DNA of 64,000 nt from HGM12587 sp045128635 (GCA_045128635.1 JBGVRS010000066.1:44639-108638); one strand, 5' to 3'. Positions 31,733-40,731 are shown, numbered from the stretch's first letter. Numbers and translations: made by a program. Notes: generated by a model from the letters alone, not told the origin.

Positions 31733-33952
31733 ATGAGTATTTACGATACATTAAATGACAAACAAAGAGAGGCGGTACTTTGTACGGAGGGTCCGCTTTT
31801 AATTCTGGCAGGCGCCGGTTCGGGGAAAACCAGAGTACTGACTCACAGAATTGCATATTTAATTGAAGAATGTGGTGTAAACCCATGGAATATTCTTGCT
31901 ATCACATTTACAAATAAAGCAGCAGGAGAGATGAGAGAACGTGTGGATAAGATTGTGGGCTTTGGAAGCGACAGTGTATGGGTTTCCACATTTCATTCCA
32001 CCTGCGTACGTATTTTAAGACGCCATATTGATTTGCTTGGATATGATACAAATTTTACGATTTATGATACAGATGATCAGAAGTCTGTAATGAAAGATGT
32101 CATTCGAAGCCTTGATCTTGATCCTAAGATTTATAAAGAAAGAACATTTCTTGGAGTGATTTCCCATGCGAAAGATGAACTGATTTCTCCTGAAGAGTTT
32201 ATGATCAACGCTGGGTTGGATTATAAACAGCAGCTTTATGGACGTGCTTACAGAGAATATCAGCTGGCACTGAAAAAGAATAATGCACTGGATTTTGATG
32301 ATCTGATTGTAAAGACCGTAGAGCTTTTTAGAAGTCATCCGGAAGTATTGGATTATTATCAGGAGCGTTTCAAATATATTATGGTAGATGAGTATCAGGA
32401 TACCAATACAGCACAGTTTAAATTTGTAAGTTTGCTTGTACAGAAATATCAGAACCTTTGTGTTGTGGGTGATGATGACCAGTCTATTTATAAATTCCGT
32501 GGAGCCAATATTGGAAATATTTTGAATTTTGAAAAAGTTTTCCCGGATGCAACAGTGATTAAACTGGAACAGAATTATCGTTCCACAGGAAATATTTTAT
32601 ATGCTGCTAACGCAGTCATCAGCAATAACATTGGTCGAAAAGACAAGTGTTTGTGGACACAGTCAGAAGATGGTGAAGGCATTTATTTCCGTCAGTTTTA
32701 TAATGGGTATGAAGAAGCAGAATATGTGGCAGAACAGATTCGAAAGAGTGTAAGACAATGCGACAGCCGTTATCAGGATCATGCGATTTTATATCGTACC
32801 AATGCACAGTCCCGACTTTTTGAAGAACAGTTCATCAGAGATAACATTCCATATCGTCTTATCGGCGGTATTAACTTCTATGCCCGTAAGGAAATTAAAG
32901 ATTTGCTTTCTTATCTGAAGACCATTGATAATGGTGTGGATGATTTGGCGGTGAAGCGTATCATCAATGTACCAAAGCGCGGAATTGGTCTGACAACCAT
33001 TGATAAAGTACAGAAATTTGCTAATGAGCATGAAATGAGCTTTTTTGAGGTTTTAGAAAATGCAGATGCTATTTCGGAGCTTGGCAGAAGTGCATCGAAA
33101 CTGAAAAATTTTGCGCTGACTATCCAGTCTTTTAGAGCAAAAGCAGAGGAATTGTCTTTAACAGAACTCATGGAAGATATTCTGGAAGTGACAGGATATC
33201 GCAAAGAGCTGGAATTAGAGGGAACGGATGAAGCGGATGCAAGAATTGAAAACATCGACGAATTGATTTCCAAGGTGACATCCTATGAGGATAATTGTAT
33301 CGATGAGCCGTCGACACTTTCCGGGTTTTTAGAAGAAGTTGCATTGGTGGCAGATATTGACAGTGTGGATGACGATGAAAACAGAGTTCTTTTGATGACT
33401 TTGCATAGTGCCAAAGGGTTGGAATTTCCATATGTGTACCTGACAGGTATGGAAGATGGAATCTTCCCAAGCTATATGTCCATTGCGGCAGATAATCCAA
33501 GGGAAGAAATTGAAGAAGAGCGTCGTTTATGTTATGTAGGAATCACTCGTGCTATGAAAAAGCTGACCATGACAGCCGCACGCATGCGAATGATTCGTGG
33601 TGAAAATCAGTTCAATGCAATTTCCCGTTTTATGAAGGAAATTCCAAAGGATTATCTGGAACGAGGCTGTGAAGTACGAAAAGAAAAAATGGAAGAGATG
33701 CCAAAGAACGATTCCTGGAGAGAAATCAAGCGTACCTTCCAGGAAAAACCAAAAGCTGTGCAGCAGTTTACGGTGACAAAAGCGGCCAGCCTGGAGTATG
33801 GTGTGGGTGATCGTGTGCGCCATATGAAATTTGGTGAAGGAACTGTGGCAGATATTACAGAAGGCGGCAGAGACTACGAAGTAGCAGTAGACTTTGACAA
33901 TTTTGGACGCAAAAAAATGTTTGCTTCCTTTGCAAAGCTAAAGAAAGTGTAA
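31733..33952 (+). CDS. pcrA: ATP-dependent DNA helicase PcrA (UvrD/Rep family)
   Basis: 739 residues, normal PcrA length. Motif I LAGAGSGKTRVLTHRIAYL (residues 26-44), Ia ITFTNKAAGEMRER, II VDEYQDTNTAQF, III VGDDDQSIYKFRGA, IV EQNYRST, V MTLHSAKGLEFPYVYLTG, VI EERRLCYVGITRA. A C-terminal Tudor-like domain reads YGVGDRVRHMKFGEGTV. 3'-5' helicase in repair, plasmid replication and removal of RecA filaments or stalled polymerase. Own promoter; single gene. Confidence 0.97.
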   Translation: MSIYDTLNDKQREAVLCTEGPLLILAGAGSGKTRVLTHRIAYLIEECGVNPWNILAITFTNKAAGEMRERVDKIVGFGSDSVWVSTFHSTCVRILRRHIDLLGYDTNFTIYDTDDQKSVMKDVIRSLDLDPKIYKERTFLGVISHAKDELISPEEFMINAGLDYKQQLYGRAYREYQLALKKNNALDFDDLIVKTVELFRSHPEVLDYYQERFKYIMVDEYQDTNTAQFKFVSLLVQKYQNLCVVGDDDQSIYKFRGANIGNILNFEKVFPDATVIKLEQNYRSTGNILYAANAVISNNIGRKDKCLWTQSEDGEGIYFRQFYNGYEEAEYVAEQIRKSVRQCDSRYQDHAILYRTNAQSRLFEEQFIRDNIPYRLIGGINFYARKEIKDLLSYLKTIDNGVDDLAVKRIINVPKRGIGLTTIDKVQKFANEHEMSFFEVLENADAISELGRSASKLKNFALTIQSFRAKAEELSLTELMEDILEVTGYRKELELEGTDEADARIENIDELISKVTSYEDNCIDEPSTLSGFLEEVALVADIDSVDDDENRVLLMTLHSAKGLEFPYVYLTGMEDGIFPSYMSIAADNPREEIEEERRLCYVGITRAMKKLTMTAARMRMIRGENQFNAISRFMKEIPKDYLERGCEVRKEKMEEMPKNDSWREIKRTFQEKPKAVQQFTVTKAASLEYGVGDRVRHMKFGEGTVADITEGGRDYEVAVDFDNFGRKKMFASFAKLKKV

Positions 33953-34029
33953 AAAATTATTTGAATTGCTAGTAAAATACTACATTTTGTGGTATCATAA
34001 GAAAAAGTTTGATCGGGAGGTCTTATCAT

Positions 34030-34332
34030 ATGACTAGAGCAGAAGAATTATTAGCACAGGTACTGAAAAAAGAAAAGGAAGAGTGCAAGGTTTGTAAAAT
34101 CATTTTATGGGTGCTTGCAATCATCGGTATTATTGCAGCAGTAGCAGGAATTGCATATGCTGTATATCGTTTTGTAAAACCTGATTATTTAGAAGATTAC
34201 GAAGATGATATCGACGATGAATTCGATTATGATGATGATTTCTTTGATGATGACGACGATTTTGAAGAAGAAATTGAAGAAGCTGTAGAAGAACCAGCTG
34301 CAGAAGACGTTGTAGATGACACAGTAGAATAA
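34030..34332 (+). CDS. Small membrane protein with extremely acidic tail
   Basis: 100 residues from ATG 34030, 7 nt after GGGAGG. N-terminal amphipathic part, one membrane helix at about 26-47 (IILWVLAIIGIIAAVAGIAYAVY), then a tail in which most residues are Asp or Glu. Similar proteins are common in Lachnospiraceae next to rlmD or pcrA, without known function. The tail is on the outside or inside depending on topology, which the flanking charges (KK...ECK before the helix) suggest is cytoplasmic N-terminus, tail out. Terminator follows. Confidence 0.75.
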   Translation: MTRAEELLAQVLKKEKEECKVCKIILWVLAIIGIIAAVAGIAYAVYRFVKPDYLEDYEDDIDDEFDYDDDFFDDDDDFEEEIEEAVEEPAAEDVVDDTVE

Positions 34333-34345
34333 TCAAAAGATTTAT

Positions 34346-34371
34346 AGGGCTGCTCTTAGAAGGGCAGCCCT
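34346..34371 (+). terminator. Terminator after the acidic membrane protein gene
   Basis: AGGGCTGC / GCAGCCCT stem (34346-34353 and 34364-34371) followed by TTTCT, 13 bp after the stop codon and 31 bp before the rlmD start. Confidence 0.75.
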
Positions 34372-34402
34372 TTCTATGAGAATAAAAGAAAATGAGGGTA
34401 GT

Positions 34403-36031
34403 ATGAAAAAAGGACAGATTTACGAAGGAATTGTAGAATACGTTTCATTCCCTAATAAGGGTGTTTTAAACATTGAAGGGGAAAAGGTGGTCGTGAAACA
34501 TGCGATTGAAGGTCAGAAGATCAGCCTTTCTATCAGCAAAAAAAGAAAAGGAAAATGTGAAGGAAGACTTTTGGAAGTATTAGAAAAGTCTCCGTTAGAA
34601 ATAGAATCACCATGTCCGCATTATGGTATTTGCGGCGGATGTGAATTCCAGACACTTCCATATGAGGAGCAGTTAAAGATGAAGGAAGCGCAGGTGAGAG
34701 CACTTCTTGAACCGGTTTGTGAGGGATTGCCATTTGAAGGAATTATTCCAAGCCCGGTGCATACAGAATACCGTAATAAAATGGAATTTTCATTTGGAGA
34801 TGCCTATAAGGGGGGGGTATTGTCTCTTGGTATGCACAAGAGAGGCAGCTTTTATGACATTGTAGAAGTGGACCAGTGTCAGATTGTAGATAAAGATTTT
34901 AGAGCAATTTTGACAACAACTCTGGAGCATTTTAGAGAAGCAGAAGTGCCATTTTTTCAGAAAATGCGTCACGAAGGGTATTTAAGACATTTGCTTGTCC
35001 GCAAGGCAGTAAAAACGCAGGAAATTTTAGTTGATTTAGTTACAAGTACTCAGATGGAAGTGGATTTACAGCCGTGGGTAGATAAACTTCTGGCATTGCC
35101 GTTAAAGGGGAAATTTGCCGGAATCCTTCACACAAAGAATGATAGTCTTGCAGATGTGGTACAAAACGATGGTACAGACATTTTATATGGTCAGGATTTC
35201 TTCTATGAAGAACTGCTTGGATTAAAGTTTAAGATTTCACCATTCTCTTTCTTCCAGACAAATTCTTTGGGGGCAGAAGTGCTCTATTCAAAAGCGAGAG
35301 AATATATCGGAGATACCAAAGATCAGGTGGTATTTGACCTTTATAGCGGTACCGGAACCATCGCGCAAATTTTAGCACCGGTAGCAAAAAAAGTTGTTGG
35401 TGTAGAAATTATTGAAGAAGCAGTGGAAGCTGCGAAGGTAAATGCAGGACTTAACGGACTTTCCAACTGTGAGTTTTTAGCAGGGGATGTTCTGAAAGTA
35501 TTAGATGACATTACAGAAAAACCAGACTTTATCGTGCTTGATCCGCCAAGAGATGGAATTCATCCAAAAGCACTGGATAAGATCATCGATTATGGAGTAG
35601 AGCGAATGATCTATATTTCCTGCAAGCCAACTTCTTTGGCGAGAGACCTGGTGGTACTGCAGGAGAGAGGGTATCAGGTGGATAAGTGCTGCTGCGTAGA
35701 CATGTTCCCGTCGACAGGAAATGTAGAGACGGTAGTTCTTTTGTCCAGAAAAGCTCCAGATGATACGATTGAGGTCGACTTAGACTTGGATGAGCTTGAT
35801 ATTACCTCTGCCGAGTCAAAGGCCACCTATCAGGAAATCAAGGATTATGTGCTGAAAGAATTTGGTTTAAAGGTTTCAACTTTATATATTTCCCAGATTA
35901 AACGCAAATGTGGTATTGACGTTGGAGAGCATTATAATATCTCTCAGAAAGAGAATCAGAAAGTACCACAATGCCCGAAAGAAAAGGAAGATGCTATCCG
36001 TGCTGCTCTTGAACATTTTGCAATGATTTAA
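34403..36031 (+). CDS. rlmD: 23S rRNA (uracil-5-)-methyltransferase RlmD (TrmA/RumA family)
   Basis: 542 residues from ATG 34403, 4 nt after GAGGG (an in-frame ATG 27 bp upstream lacks a site). TRAM domain about 1-55. The iron-sulphur cysteines are in CPHYGICGGCEFQTL. SAM-binding core FDLYSGTGTIAQIL and VGVEII. LDPPRDGIHPKAL and catalytic cysteine in YISCKPTSLARDL. A C-terminal extension of about 75 residues (KATYQEIKDYVLKEFGLKVSTLYISQIKRKCG) is absent in E. coli RumA but usual in this lineage. It methylates U1939 of 23S rRNA. The stop codon lies 32 bp before tnpV, so a mobile element begins just behind it. Confidence 0.93.
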   Translation: MKKGQIYEGIVEYVSFPNKGVLNIEGEKVVVKHAIEGQKISLSISKKRKGKCEGRLLEVLEKSPLEIESPCPHYGICGGCEFQTLPYEEQLKMKEAQVRALLEPVCEGLPFEGIIPSPVHTEYRNKMEFSFGDAYKGGVLSLGMHKRGSFYDIVEVDQCQIVDKDFRAILTTTLEHFREAEVPFFQKMRHEGYLRHLLVRKAVKTQEILVDLVTSTQMEVDLQPWVDKLLALPLKGKFAGILHTKNDSLADVVQNDGTDILYGQDFFYEELLGLKFKISPFSFFQTNSLGAEVLYSKAREYIGDTKDQVVFDLYSGTGTIAQILAPVAKKVVGVEIIEEAVEAAKVNAGLNGLSNCEFLAGDVLKVLDDITEKPDFIVLDPPRDGIHPKALDKIIDYGVERMIYISCKPTSLARDLVVLQERGYQVDKCCCVDMFPSTGNVETVVLLSRKAPDDTIEVDLDLDELDITSAESKATYQEIKDYVLKEFGLKVSTLYISQIKRKCGIDVGEHYNISQKENQKVPQCPKEKEDAIRAALEHFAMI

Positions 36032-36063
36032 AGATCGTTGCTGATTTCAAGTAGGAATAGCAT

Positions 36064-36435
36064 ATGAAGTCATTATTCGAAGAAATGGGCGGTACATATA
36101 CGCTCGGTGCAGACGGAATGTATTATCCAGATTTGGAACTTTCAGAGGAAGAACCACACTATGGTAAATACGGCAGAATGCGTCTGCGTTATCTGAAAGA
36201 ACACCATCAGGTATTGTATAACACACATTTGCTGGACGGAGAATTGGTCAAACATCTGAATGAGGTGGATGATACCGCTAATCAAAGAATGGAACTGTTG
36301 ACCCTGCAAATGCAGGAGCAGCAGGACATAAACGAAGCATTAAAGGCTCGTGATCAGATGGCATGGGTTGGTGCTTGCAATAACATCCGAAATGCGGCAG
36401 AGGAAATTGTTTTGAATGAATTGATATATTGTTAA
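36064..36435 (+). CDS. tnpV: TnpV-like transposon-encoded protein
   Basis: 123 residues; recognised by LEEMGGTYTLGADGMYYPDL-like start (here FEEMGGTYTLGADGMYYPDL), KYGRMRLRYLKEHH, and a C-terminal ARDQMAWVGACNNIRNAAEEIVLNELIY. TnpV is a small protein of unknown role carried by Tn4451/Tn4453-type elements, whose mobility is due to the serine recombinase TnpX. Together with the recombinase at 45226-46920 it frames a 10.9-kb element. A strong terminator overlaps the stop codon. Confidence 0.88.
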   Translation: MKSLFEEMGGTYTLGADGMYYPDLELSEEEPHYGKYGRMRLRYLKEHHQVLYNTHLLDGELVKHLNEVDDTANQRMELLTLQMQEQQDINEALKARDQMAWVGACNNIRNAAEEIVLNELIYC

Positions 36436-36475
36436 ATCGAGAAGGAGGGAGTGATGAATTCCCTCCTTCTCGATT
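36435..36475 (+). terminator. Terminator of tnpV
   Basis: Perfect 16-bp stem (36435-36450, 36460-36475), 9-nt loop; overlaps the stop codon. Confidence 0.85.
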
Positions 36476-36639
36476 CTGAAGATATCATCTCTTTTGGAGA
36501 ATGAAAAGAGATTTTGTAGAAAAATTTATGCTTATATACTAAAATGCACATAAGGAAATACAAAGCTCTACAAATTATTTATTTATGTGTAACGAATGAT
36601 GATTTCCGGGTACTAACTTAGCAGAAAGGAGGAAGTACG

Positions 36640-37125
36640 ATGGAATCAATGGAAGAAATATACCAAAACCACTCAAAAAAGGTCTATACGTTTCTACTAA
36701 GTAAAACATGTAACCATGAACTTGCAGAAGAATTAACACAGGAAACTTTCTTTTGCGCTGTAAATAGTATTAACAAGTTTAAAGGAAATAGCAGTGTATT
36801 GACATGGCTTTGTGGTATTGCTCAAAATCTTTGGCTCAAGTATTTAAGAGACAATAAATCATTTGAAGATTTATCAAATTATGAAGACATGTTGACAATT
36901 TCTTCTGCTGAAGCTGAACTATTTATCCAGTGGGAAAATGTAGAGATATTGAAGTCGCTACATAATCTTGATGAACCGATGAGGGAAGTTATGTATTTAC
37001 GGTTGATTGGAGAAATATCTTTCGCTCAAATCGGTGAAATAATAGGCAAAAGTGAAAATTGGGCTCGTGTTAATTTTTATCGTGGCAAAAAAAGAATATT
37101 TGAGGAGATGAAGAAAAATGAATAA
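36640..37125 (+). CDS. ECF-type RNA polymerase sigma factor
   Basis: 161 residues. Region 2: YTFLLSKTCNHELAEELTQETFFCAVNSINKFKGNSSVLTWLCGIAQNLW (about 14-65). Region 4 HTH: LDEPMREVMYLRLIGEISFAQIGEIIGKSENWARVNFYRGKK (about 108-150). AAAGGAGG site. It overlaps the next gene, an anti-sigma factor, by 8 bp. Classic sigma/anti-sigma pair, carried on the mobile element. Target promoters not identified. Confidence 0.93.
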   Translation: MESMEEIYQNHSKKVYTFLLSKTCNHELAEELTQETFFCAVNSINKFKGNSSVLTWLCGIAQNLWLKYLRDNKSFEDLSNYEDMLTISSAEAELFIQWENVEILKSLHNLDEPMREVMYLRLIGEISFAQIGEIIGKSENWARVNFYRGKKRIFEEMKKNE

Positions 37126-37600
37126 AGAATTGCAGTGCAATATAGTCAATGATTTACTATCTTTATACATGGATGATTTGACATCCGAGGAAACAAATTC
37201 ATTTATTAAAAAGCATTTGGAAGAATGCCAAAATTGTCAGAATGAATACCGGACGTTTAAAGCAGAATTAAGTAATTCAGCCAACAGGAATAATGCTGCA
37301 AAAATGCAAGAGATTGATTATCTGAAAAAAATAAACATATATCAAAAAATGAATTTTGTTTTGGGTGCAATCATCAGCTTCCTGTTTGGGGCATGTTTAC
37401 CTGTATTGAAAGTTGGCATACCTGTACTTCTAAACGGAGCAGTCCCTGATTATTATCTGGCACGACTTCAAATCGCATGGCATATCGGTCTTTTGAAAAT
37501 GACAGTTTCCGGAGTAATAGTGTGCCTTATTTATATGATTATTATGTTTATAATCAAGAAAAAGCTAAACAGCAAAACCAGTCGAAATAGTCAACCGTAA
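37118..37600 (+). CDS. Zinc-finger anti-sigma factor
   Basis: 160 residues. N-terminal anti-sigma zinc finger with the H-x3-C-x2-C pattern in KKHLEECQNCQNEY (residues 28-41), preceded by LLSLYMDDLTSEET. Two membrane helices at about 76-100 and 124-148, tail KKKLNSKTSRN. It would hold the upstream ECF sigma at the membrane. Translationally coupled to it. Confidence 0.9.
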   Translation: MNKELQCNIVNDLLSLYMDDLTSEETNSFIKKHLEECQNCQNEYRTFKAELSNSANRNNAAKMQEIDYLKKINIYQKMNFVLGAIISFLFGACLPVLKVGIPVLLNGAVPDYYLARLQIAWHIGLLKMTVSGVIVCLIYMIIMFIIKKKLNSKTSRNSQP

Positions 37601-37648
37601 AGAGAGTGGACTGTATCCATCGCTTCAATCTGGTTTTGCAATAAATAT

Positions 37649-37680
37649 AAGGGATGACAGCATAAAATGCTATCGCCCTT
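37649..37680. terminator. Convergent terminator between the anti-sigma gene and parR
   Basis: Arms 37649-37662 and 37668-37680 with one mismatch, loop of 5 nt, T-rich right flank. It separates two converging transcripts (stop codons at 37600 and 37686). Confidence 0.75.
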
Positions 37681-37685
37681 TTACA

Positions 37686-38063
37686 TCATTTAGAAAGAGC
37701 CATGACTGCACTCCATATCAGAGTGAAAGCCGTGGCTTGTGTGACCGGAACTGCTGCAACCGGCACTTGCGACATTCCTGCCATACAGCCTGCAAGAAAT
37801 ACCGGAAGGATTCTCTCCATGGCGCTTTCTACAGAGGAAACAATCTGATTTACAAATCGTTCCTCACGTTCCCTGGTTTCAAAGTAAGGGTCATCCTGAC
37901 TGCGATAATAGCGGTCAAAGTAATCCACCAGAGCTACGGCAATCACATTGCTGTAAGATTTGAATTGCTGCTTGTCCATGGTCTGAAGATACTGCCATGC
38001 TCGCTTCTGGGTGTCCTTTTCCAGATTGAAGCGAAGATTTGTGCTGCGGATATTCTTGCTCAT
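37686..38063 (-). CDS. parR: ParR-like centromere-binding protein
   Basis: 125 residues. N-terminal ribbon-helix-helix-like start (STNLRFNLEKDTQKRAWQYLQTM) and KSYSNVIAVALVDYF helix, then a charged linker and a hydrophobic C-terminus. It lies 3 bp after the ParM-like gene on the same strand, the normal parMR order. ParR proteins bind 10-12-bp direct repeats (parC) and cap ParM filaments; a matching iterated site lies upstream of parM (39126-39158). Such pairs occur on conjugative elements to stabilise excised circles. Confidence 0.75.
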   Translation of the reverse strand: MSKNIRSTNLRFNLEKDTQKRAWQYLQTMDKQQFKSYSNVIAVALVDYFDRYYRSQDDPYFETREREERFVNQIVSSVESAMERILPVFLAGCMAGMSQVPVAAVPVTQATAFTLIWSAVMALSK

Positions 38064-38066
38064 GGC

Positions 38067-38984
38067 TTACTCCTTCCTGCGAAGGTTCATAGCGGCGAGA
38101 TATTCATAACCTTTGGCTGTCGCACAAATATCGTCCAGAATGGTCACTCGGCTTTCATCGTACTGCCCGAAATGTTTGACCAGACAGCCGCCACCACCAA
38201 CAATATACAGTCGCATCAGATCCGGATTATATTCATAGCGGCGAAGTGTAGCGAAAATATCAGCTACATATTTCTTGGCTACGGAAGTAATGCAGTCCAG
38301 ATAGGGCTTGCTGATATCAGCAGTTCCGAAGCGAAGTACCTGCTCAACGGTAGATTCTTCGATTTTCACGCCGAAGCTGTCCAGTACCGCATTTTTAGCG
38401 GCAATCATGCACTGGTTGACACCGAACTTTTCTGTCCAGCAACGGCTCTCTACAGCCTTTTTGTTGTTGATATACAGAATGTTCATGGTGCCATTTCCAA
38501 TGTCTGCCAGAAGATTCGTTCCCTTGAAATTTCCTAACTGATTGATGATGGCAGGGTATCCCTGCGGGAACAAACTGCATCCGACAAATCGAATGTGATA
38601 ATCTTTGCCGTTAAAGCGGAAGTTCATTTCCTTGTTACGGAGCAGATAGCTTCGGAAATCTTCACGTTGTTTGCGAATCCAGGTCAGCGGCAGACCGGCA
38701 GCCAGATGAACATCTGCTTCACGGATGCCATATACATTCAGTTCTCTGGCAACCGCCATAAGTGTCAGAATGTAGTAGTCCTCATCCATAGCCTTGTCTG
38801 CGATAAATTCCTTGTGACCTTCCCCGATGCGGTAATAGATGCCGCCATACTCCAGAATGTTTCCGGAGAAGATTGGCTCTGTTTCATAGGCGGTCACTCC
38901 GGTAGGTGTCACTGTGTTAGCCGTCTTGATGTTGCCATAGCCATGATCCACGGCAATGATTTTGATATTGTTCAGTTCTCTCAT
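38067..38984 (-). CDS. parM: ParM/StbA-like actin ATPase
   Basis: 305 residues from ATG 38984, 9 nt after AAGGAGG; the longer frame to 39089 lacks a site. Actin-fold motifs: phosphate 1 VDHGYGNIKTAN (residues 10-21), phosphate 2 LLADIGNGTMNILYI (about 160-174), adenosine YIVGGGGCLVKHFG (about 255-268). Resembles ParM/StbA and Alp-type plasmid segregation proteins. Filaments would move ParR-bound DNA copies apart. Located on the tnpV/tnpX-type element, not on an evident plasmid. Confidence 0.87.
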   Translation of the reverse strand: MRELNNIKIIAVDHGYGNIKTANTVTPTGVTAYETEPIFSGNILEYGGIYYRIGEGHKEFIADKAMDEDYYILTLMAVARELNVYGIREADVHLAAGLPLTWIRKQREDFRSYLLRNKEMNFRFNGKDYHIRFVGCSLFPQGYPAIINQLGNFKGTNLLADIGNGTMNILYINNKKAVESRCWTEKFGVNQCMIAAKNAVLDSFGVKIEESTVEQVLRFGTADISKPYLDCITSVAKKYVADIFATLRRYEYNPDLMRLYIVGGGGCLVKHFGQYDESRVTILDDICATAKGYEYLAAMNLRRKE

Positions 38985-39026
38985 TTGCTCTGTACCTCCT
39001 TGTGCTTGTTCGTGTTCATAAAAAAT

Positions 39027-39116
39027 GCCCCCTTTCAGTAGATTTGCTTTGAAGTAGCACCAGATTTTCTGATTTGGTGCTGTTTTCATTGCAATTTCAT
39101 TCTACTGAAAGAGGGC
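39027..39116. repeat. Long-range inverted repeat in the parMR leader
   Basis: Arms 39027-39042 (GCCCCCTTTCAGTAGA) and 39101-39116, one mismatch, enclose a second hairpin AGCACCA ... TGGTGCT (39056-39081). It forms a nested cruciform or RNA structure directly upstream of the parM ribosome site, next to the iterons. Confidence 0.7.
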
Positions 39117-39125
39117 ACAAAACTC

Positions 39126-39158
39126 ATTGAGCGTAGATTGAGTGGAAATTGAGCAAAA
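39126..39158 (-). repeat. 11-bp iterons upstream of parMR (candidate parC site)
   Basis: Three consecutive 11-bp units: ATTGAGCGTAG (39126-39136), ATTGAGTGGAA (39137-39147), ATTGAGCAAAA (39148-39158). One-helical-turn direct repeats upstream of parMR are the known form of parC centromeres bound by ParR. Two of the units recur inverted before the STAND gene at 43649-43681. Confidence 0.65.
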
Positions 39159-39165
39159 AAGAAAA

Positions 39166-39193
39166 GCAGCCACACACCGTAGTGCATGACTGC
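39166..39193 (-). terminator. Terminator of the glycosyltransferase operon
   Basis: GCAGCC ... GACTGC hairpin with GTGT/GCAC inner pairs, followed on the minus strand by CTTTTCTTTTTT. A near-identical hairpin lies at 40704-40731. Confidence 0.7.
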
Positions 39194-39214
39194 CATCAAA
39201 ATTTTTATACAATT

Positions 39215-40390
39215 TTAGTCCTGGCAAACTTGTTCAATCTTATCTGCTGCTCCTTTAGAACCTACACATTGTCTAAAACTCCAAGAGATTTTCTGAGCAT
39301 TGTCTTTGTAAGAATTTACCGAGAAAAGTTTATTTATAGCATATATTATAGAAGCCCCGTCAGTTTTCTTTAGTTTAATTCCTGCTCCAAGTTGATGCAC
39401 ACGTTCAGCAACACCTCCCTGTTCAGCAGTCTGTGGAAGCATAAGTAAAGGAACTCCAAAATAAAGGCTTTCATTTACGCTATTCATTCCACAGTGAGAC
39501 AGAAATATATCTGCCGCTTGAAGCACCGCAATTTGATCGACGTGTTCATATACAGAGATATTCTCTGGCATTTTTCCGAATTCATTGATAGATACCAAAT
39601 TACCAACAGATATAATTACCTGATATTCCGTATCTGCAAGGGTGGTAATACAAGTTTTATATAAAGGCATCATATCATTATTTACGGTGCCCATAGAAAT
39701 ATAGATCAGTTTTTCTTTGGTTTTTACAATCTTATCAGTAGCAGGGCGGATAGATGGACCAACAAAAACGTATTTGTCTGAGAATGTATCTGCACAAGGC
39801 TGAAAATCAGAAGAAGTGTATACAATCGTGTGTGTATTATCATCGTTCTGGATAATATCAAGTACACTTTTAATCGGATACCCTTTGTCCTGCAGGCGCT
39901 TTATATTTTTTGTGATTTTAGGCATAGAAATTAACATTCGTACTAATTCGCCAATACCTTGCTTCATAATTTTTGCAGAATATTGATTGAATGCGAAAGT
40001 TGTAGTGGAAGAAACAAAAGGTATTCCTAATTTTATGGCAATTGCTTTTCCCCATACCGCCATTGAATCAGCAACAATACAGTCCGGCTTCAGCCGTTTC
40101 ATATCTTCGCACACTTTATCATCAAGAGCTAAGGTTGTGTCTACTAAAATTTTCGTCGAAAATGCCAGGTCTTTACCAACACGTACGGAATCTTTAGGTG
40201 TGAGCTTTTGCTCCATATCATAATCATCACAAGAAACAAAAGTAGCTCCTGTGGATTCTATTTTTTCACGCATGATATTATAAGAATAGTACCATACCTG
40301 ATGTCCACGAGAAACCAATTCACGTACAACGCCAAGAGTAGGGTTTGTATGACCATGCGCCGGAATACAAAAGAAAACTATTTTACTCAT
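39215..40390 (-). CDS. MGT/YjiC-family UDP-glycosyltransferase
   Basis: 391 residues from ATG 40390 (an in-frame ATG at 40402 is directly on the AAAGG site, too close). GT-B fold: IVFFCIPAHGHTNPTLGVVRELVSRGHQVWYYS at the N-terminus; C-terminal nucleotide-sugar box SHCGMNSVNESLYFGVPLLMLPQTAEQGGVAERVHQLG. Family includes macrolide-inactivating glucosyltransferases and plant-like UGTs, so the product might modify an antibiotic or a lipid; acceptor not predictable. Co-transcribed with the AbrB-like regulator just upstream. Confidence 0.88.
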   Translation of the reverse strand: MSKIVFFCIPAHGHTNPTLGVVRELVSRGHQVWYYSYNIMREKIESTGATFVSCDDYDMEQKLTPKDSVRVGKDLAFSTKILVDTTLALDDKVCEDMKRLKPDCIVADSMAVWGKAIAIKLGIPFVSSTTTFAFNQYSAKIMKQGIGELVRMLISMPKITKNIKRLQDKGYPIKSVLDIIQNDDNTHTIVYTSSDFQPCADTFSDKYVFVGPSIRPATDKIVKTKEKLIYISMGTVNNDMMPLYKTCITTLADTEYQVIISVGNLVSINEFGKMPENISVYEHVDQIAVLQAADIFLSHCGMNSVNESLYFGVPLLMLPQTAEQGGVAERVHQLGAGIKLKKTDGASIIYAINKLFSVNSYKDNAQKISWSFRQCVGSKGAADKIEQVCQD

Positions 40391-40405
40391 GTACCACACC
40401 ATCCT

Positions 40406-40615
40406 TTATTCATCTATTTCCGAAAAAATCTTTTGGATATATTCCATTTGCATTTCTTTTGGTAGGATTGCAATTCCTCTTTTCTCATCTCCAAGAACCA
40501 GAATTTCATTCCCTGGCTGAAGATCAAAGAGTTCTCTTGCTTCTTTAGGAATTACAAACTGTCCTTTTTCGCCAATCTTTACCATCCAAGCATATTTTCC
40601 ATTTTTAAAGTCCAT
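40406..40615 (-). CDS. AbrB/SpoVT-type transcriptional regulator
   Basis: 69 residues from ATG 40615, 7 nt after GGAGG. Swapped-hairpin AbrB domain: RKIGEKGQFVIPKEAR-like segment (here VKIGEKGQFVIPKEARELFDLQPGNEILVLGDEKRGIAILP pattern). It lies 15 bp before the glycosyltransferase gene and probably controls that two-gene operon. Alternatively a MazE-like antitoxin fold, but no toxin gene is adjacent. Confidence 0.88.
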   Translation of the reverse strand: MDFKNGKYAWMVKIGEKGQFVIPKEARELFDLQPGNEILVLGDEKRGIAILPKEMQMEYIQKIFSEIDE

Positions 40616-40703
40616 ATCCAATCCTCCGAAGTATGATTATTCATACAAATCATACCATTTTTAATAGTGATTTTCAAGAGTATATAATACTTGCAGATGA
40701 AAA

Positions 40704-40731
40704 AGCAGCCGTACACCGTAATGTATGACTG
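40704..40731 (-). terminator. Second copy of the terminator hairpin
   Basis: Same GCAGCC ... GACTGC hairpin as 39166-39193, differing at a few positions, lying between the phosphatase gene (stop at 40801) and the AbrB-like gene. Acts as terminator of the phosphatase/STAND transcript. The duplication brackets the glycosyltransferase-AbrB pair. Confidence 0.65.

Noticed and set aside
38595..39041. 148-codon plus-strand frame opposite parM
   Set aside because: Mirror of the well-supported ParM-like gene on the other strand; no ribosome site.
39027..39158. CRISPR-like array near parM
   Set aside because: Repeats are contiguous 11-bp iterons with no spacers, and no cas genes are in the window.
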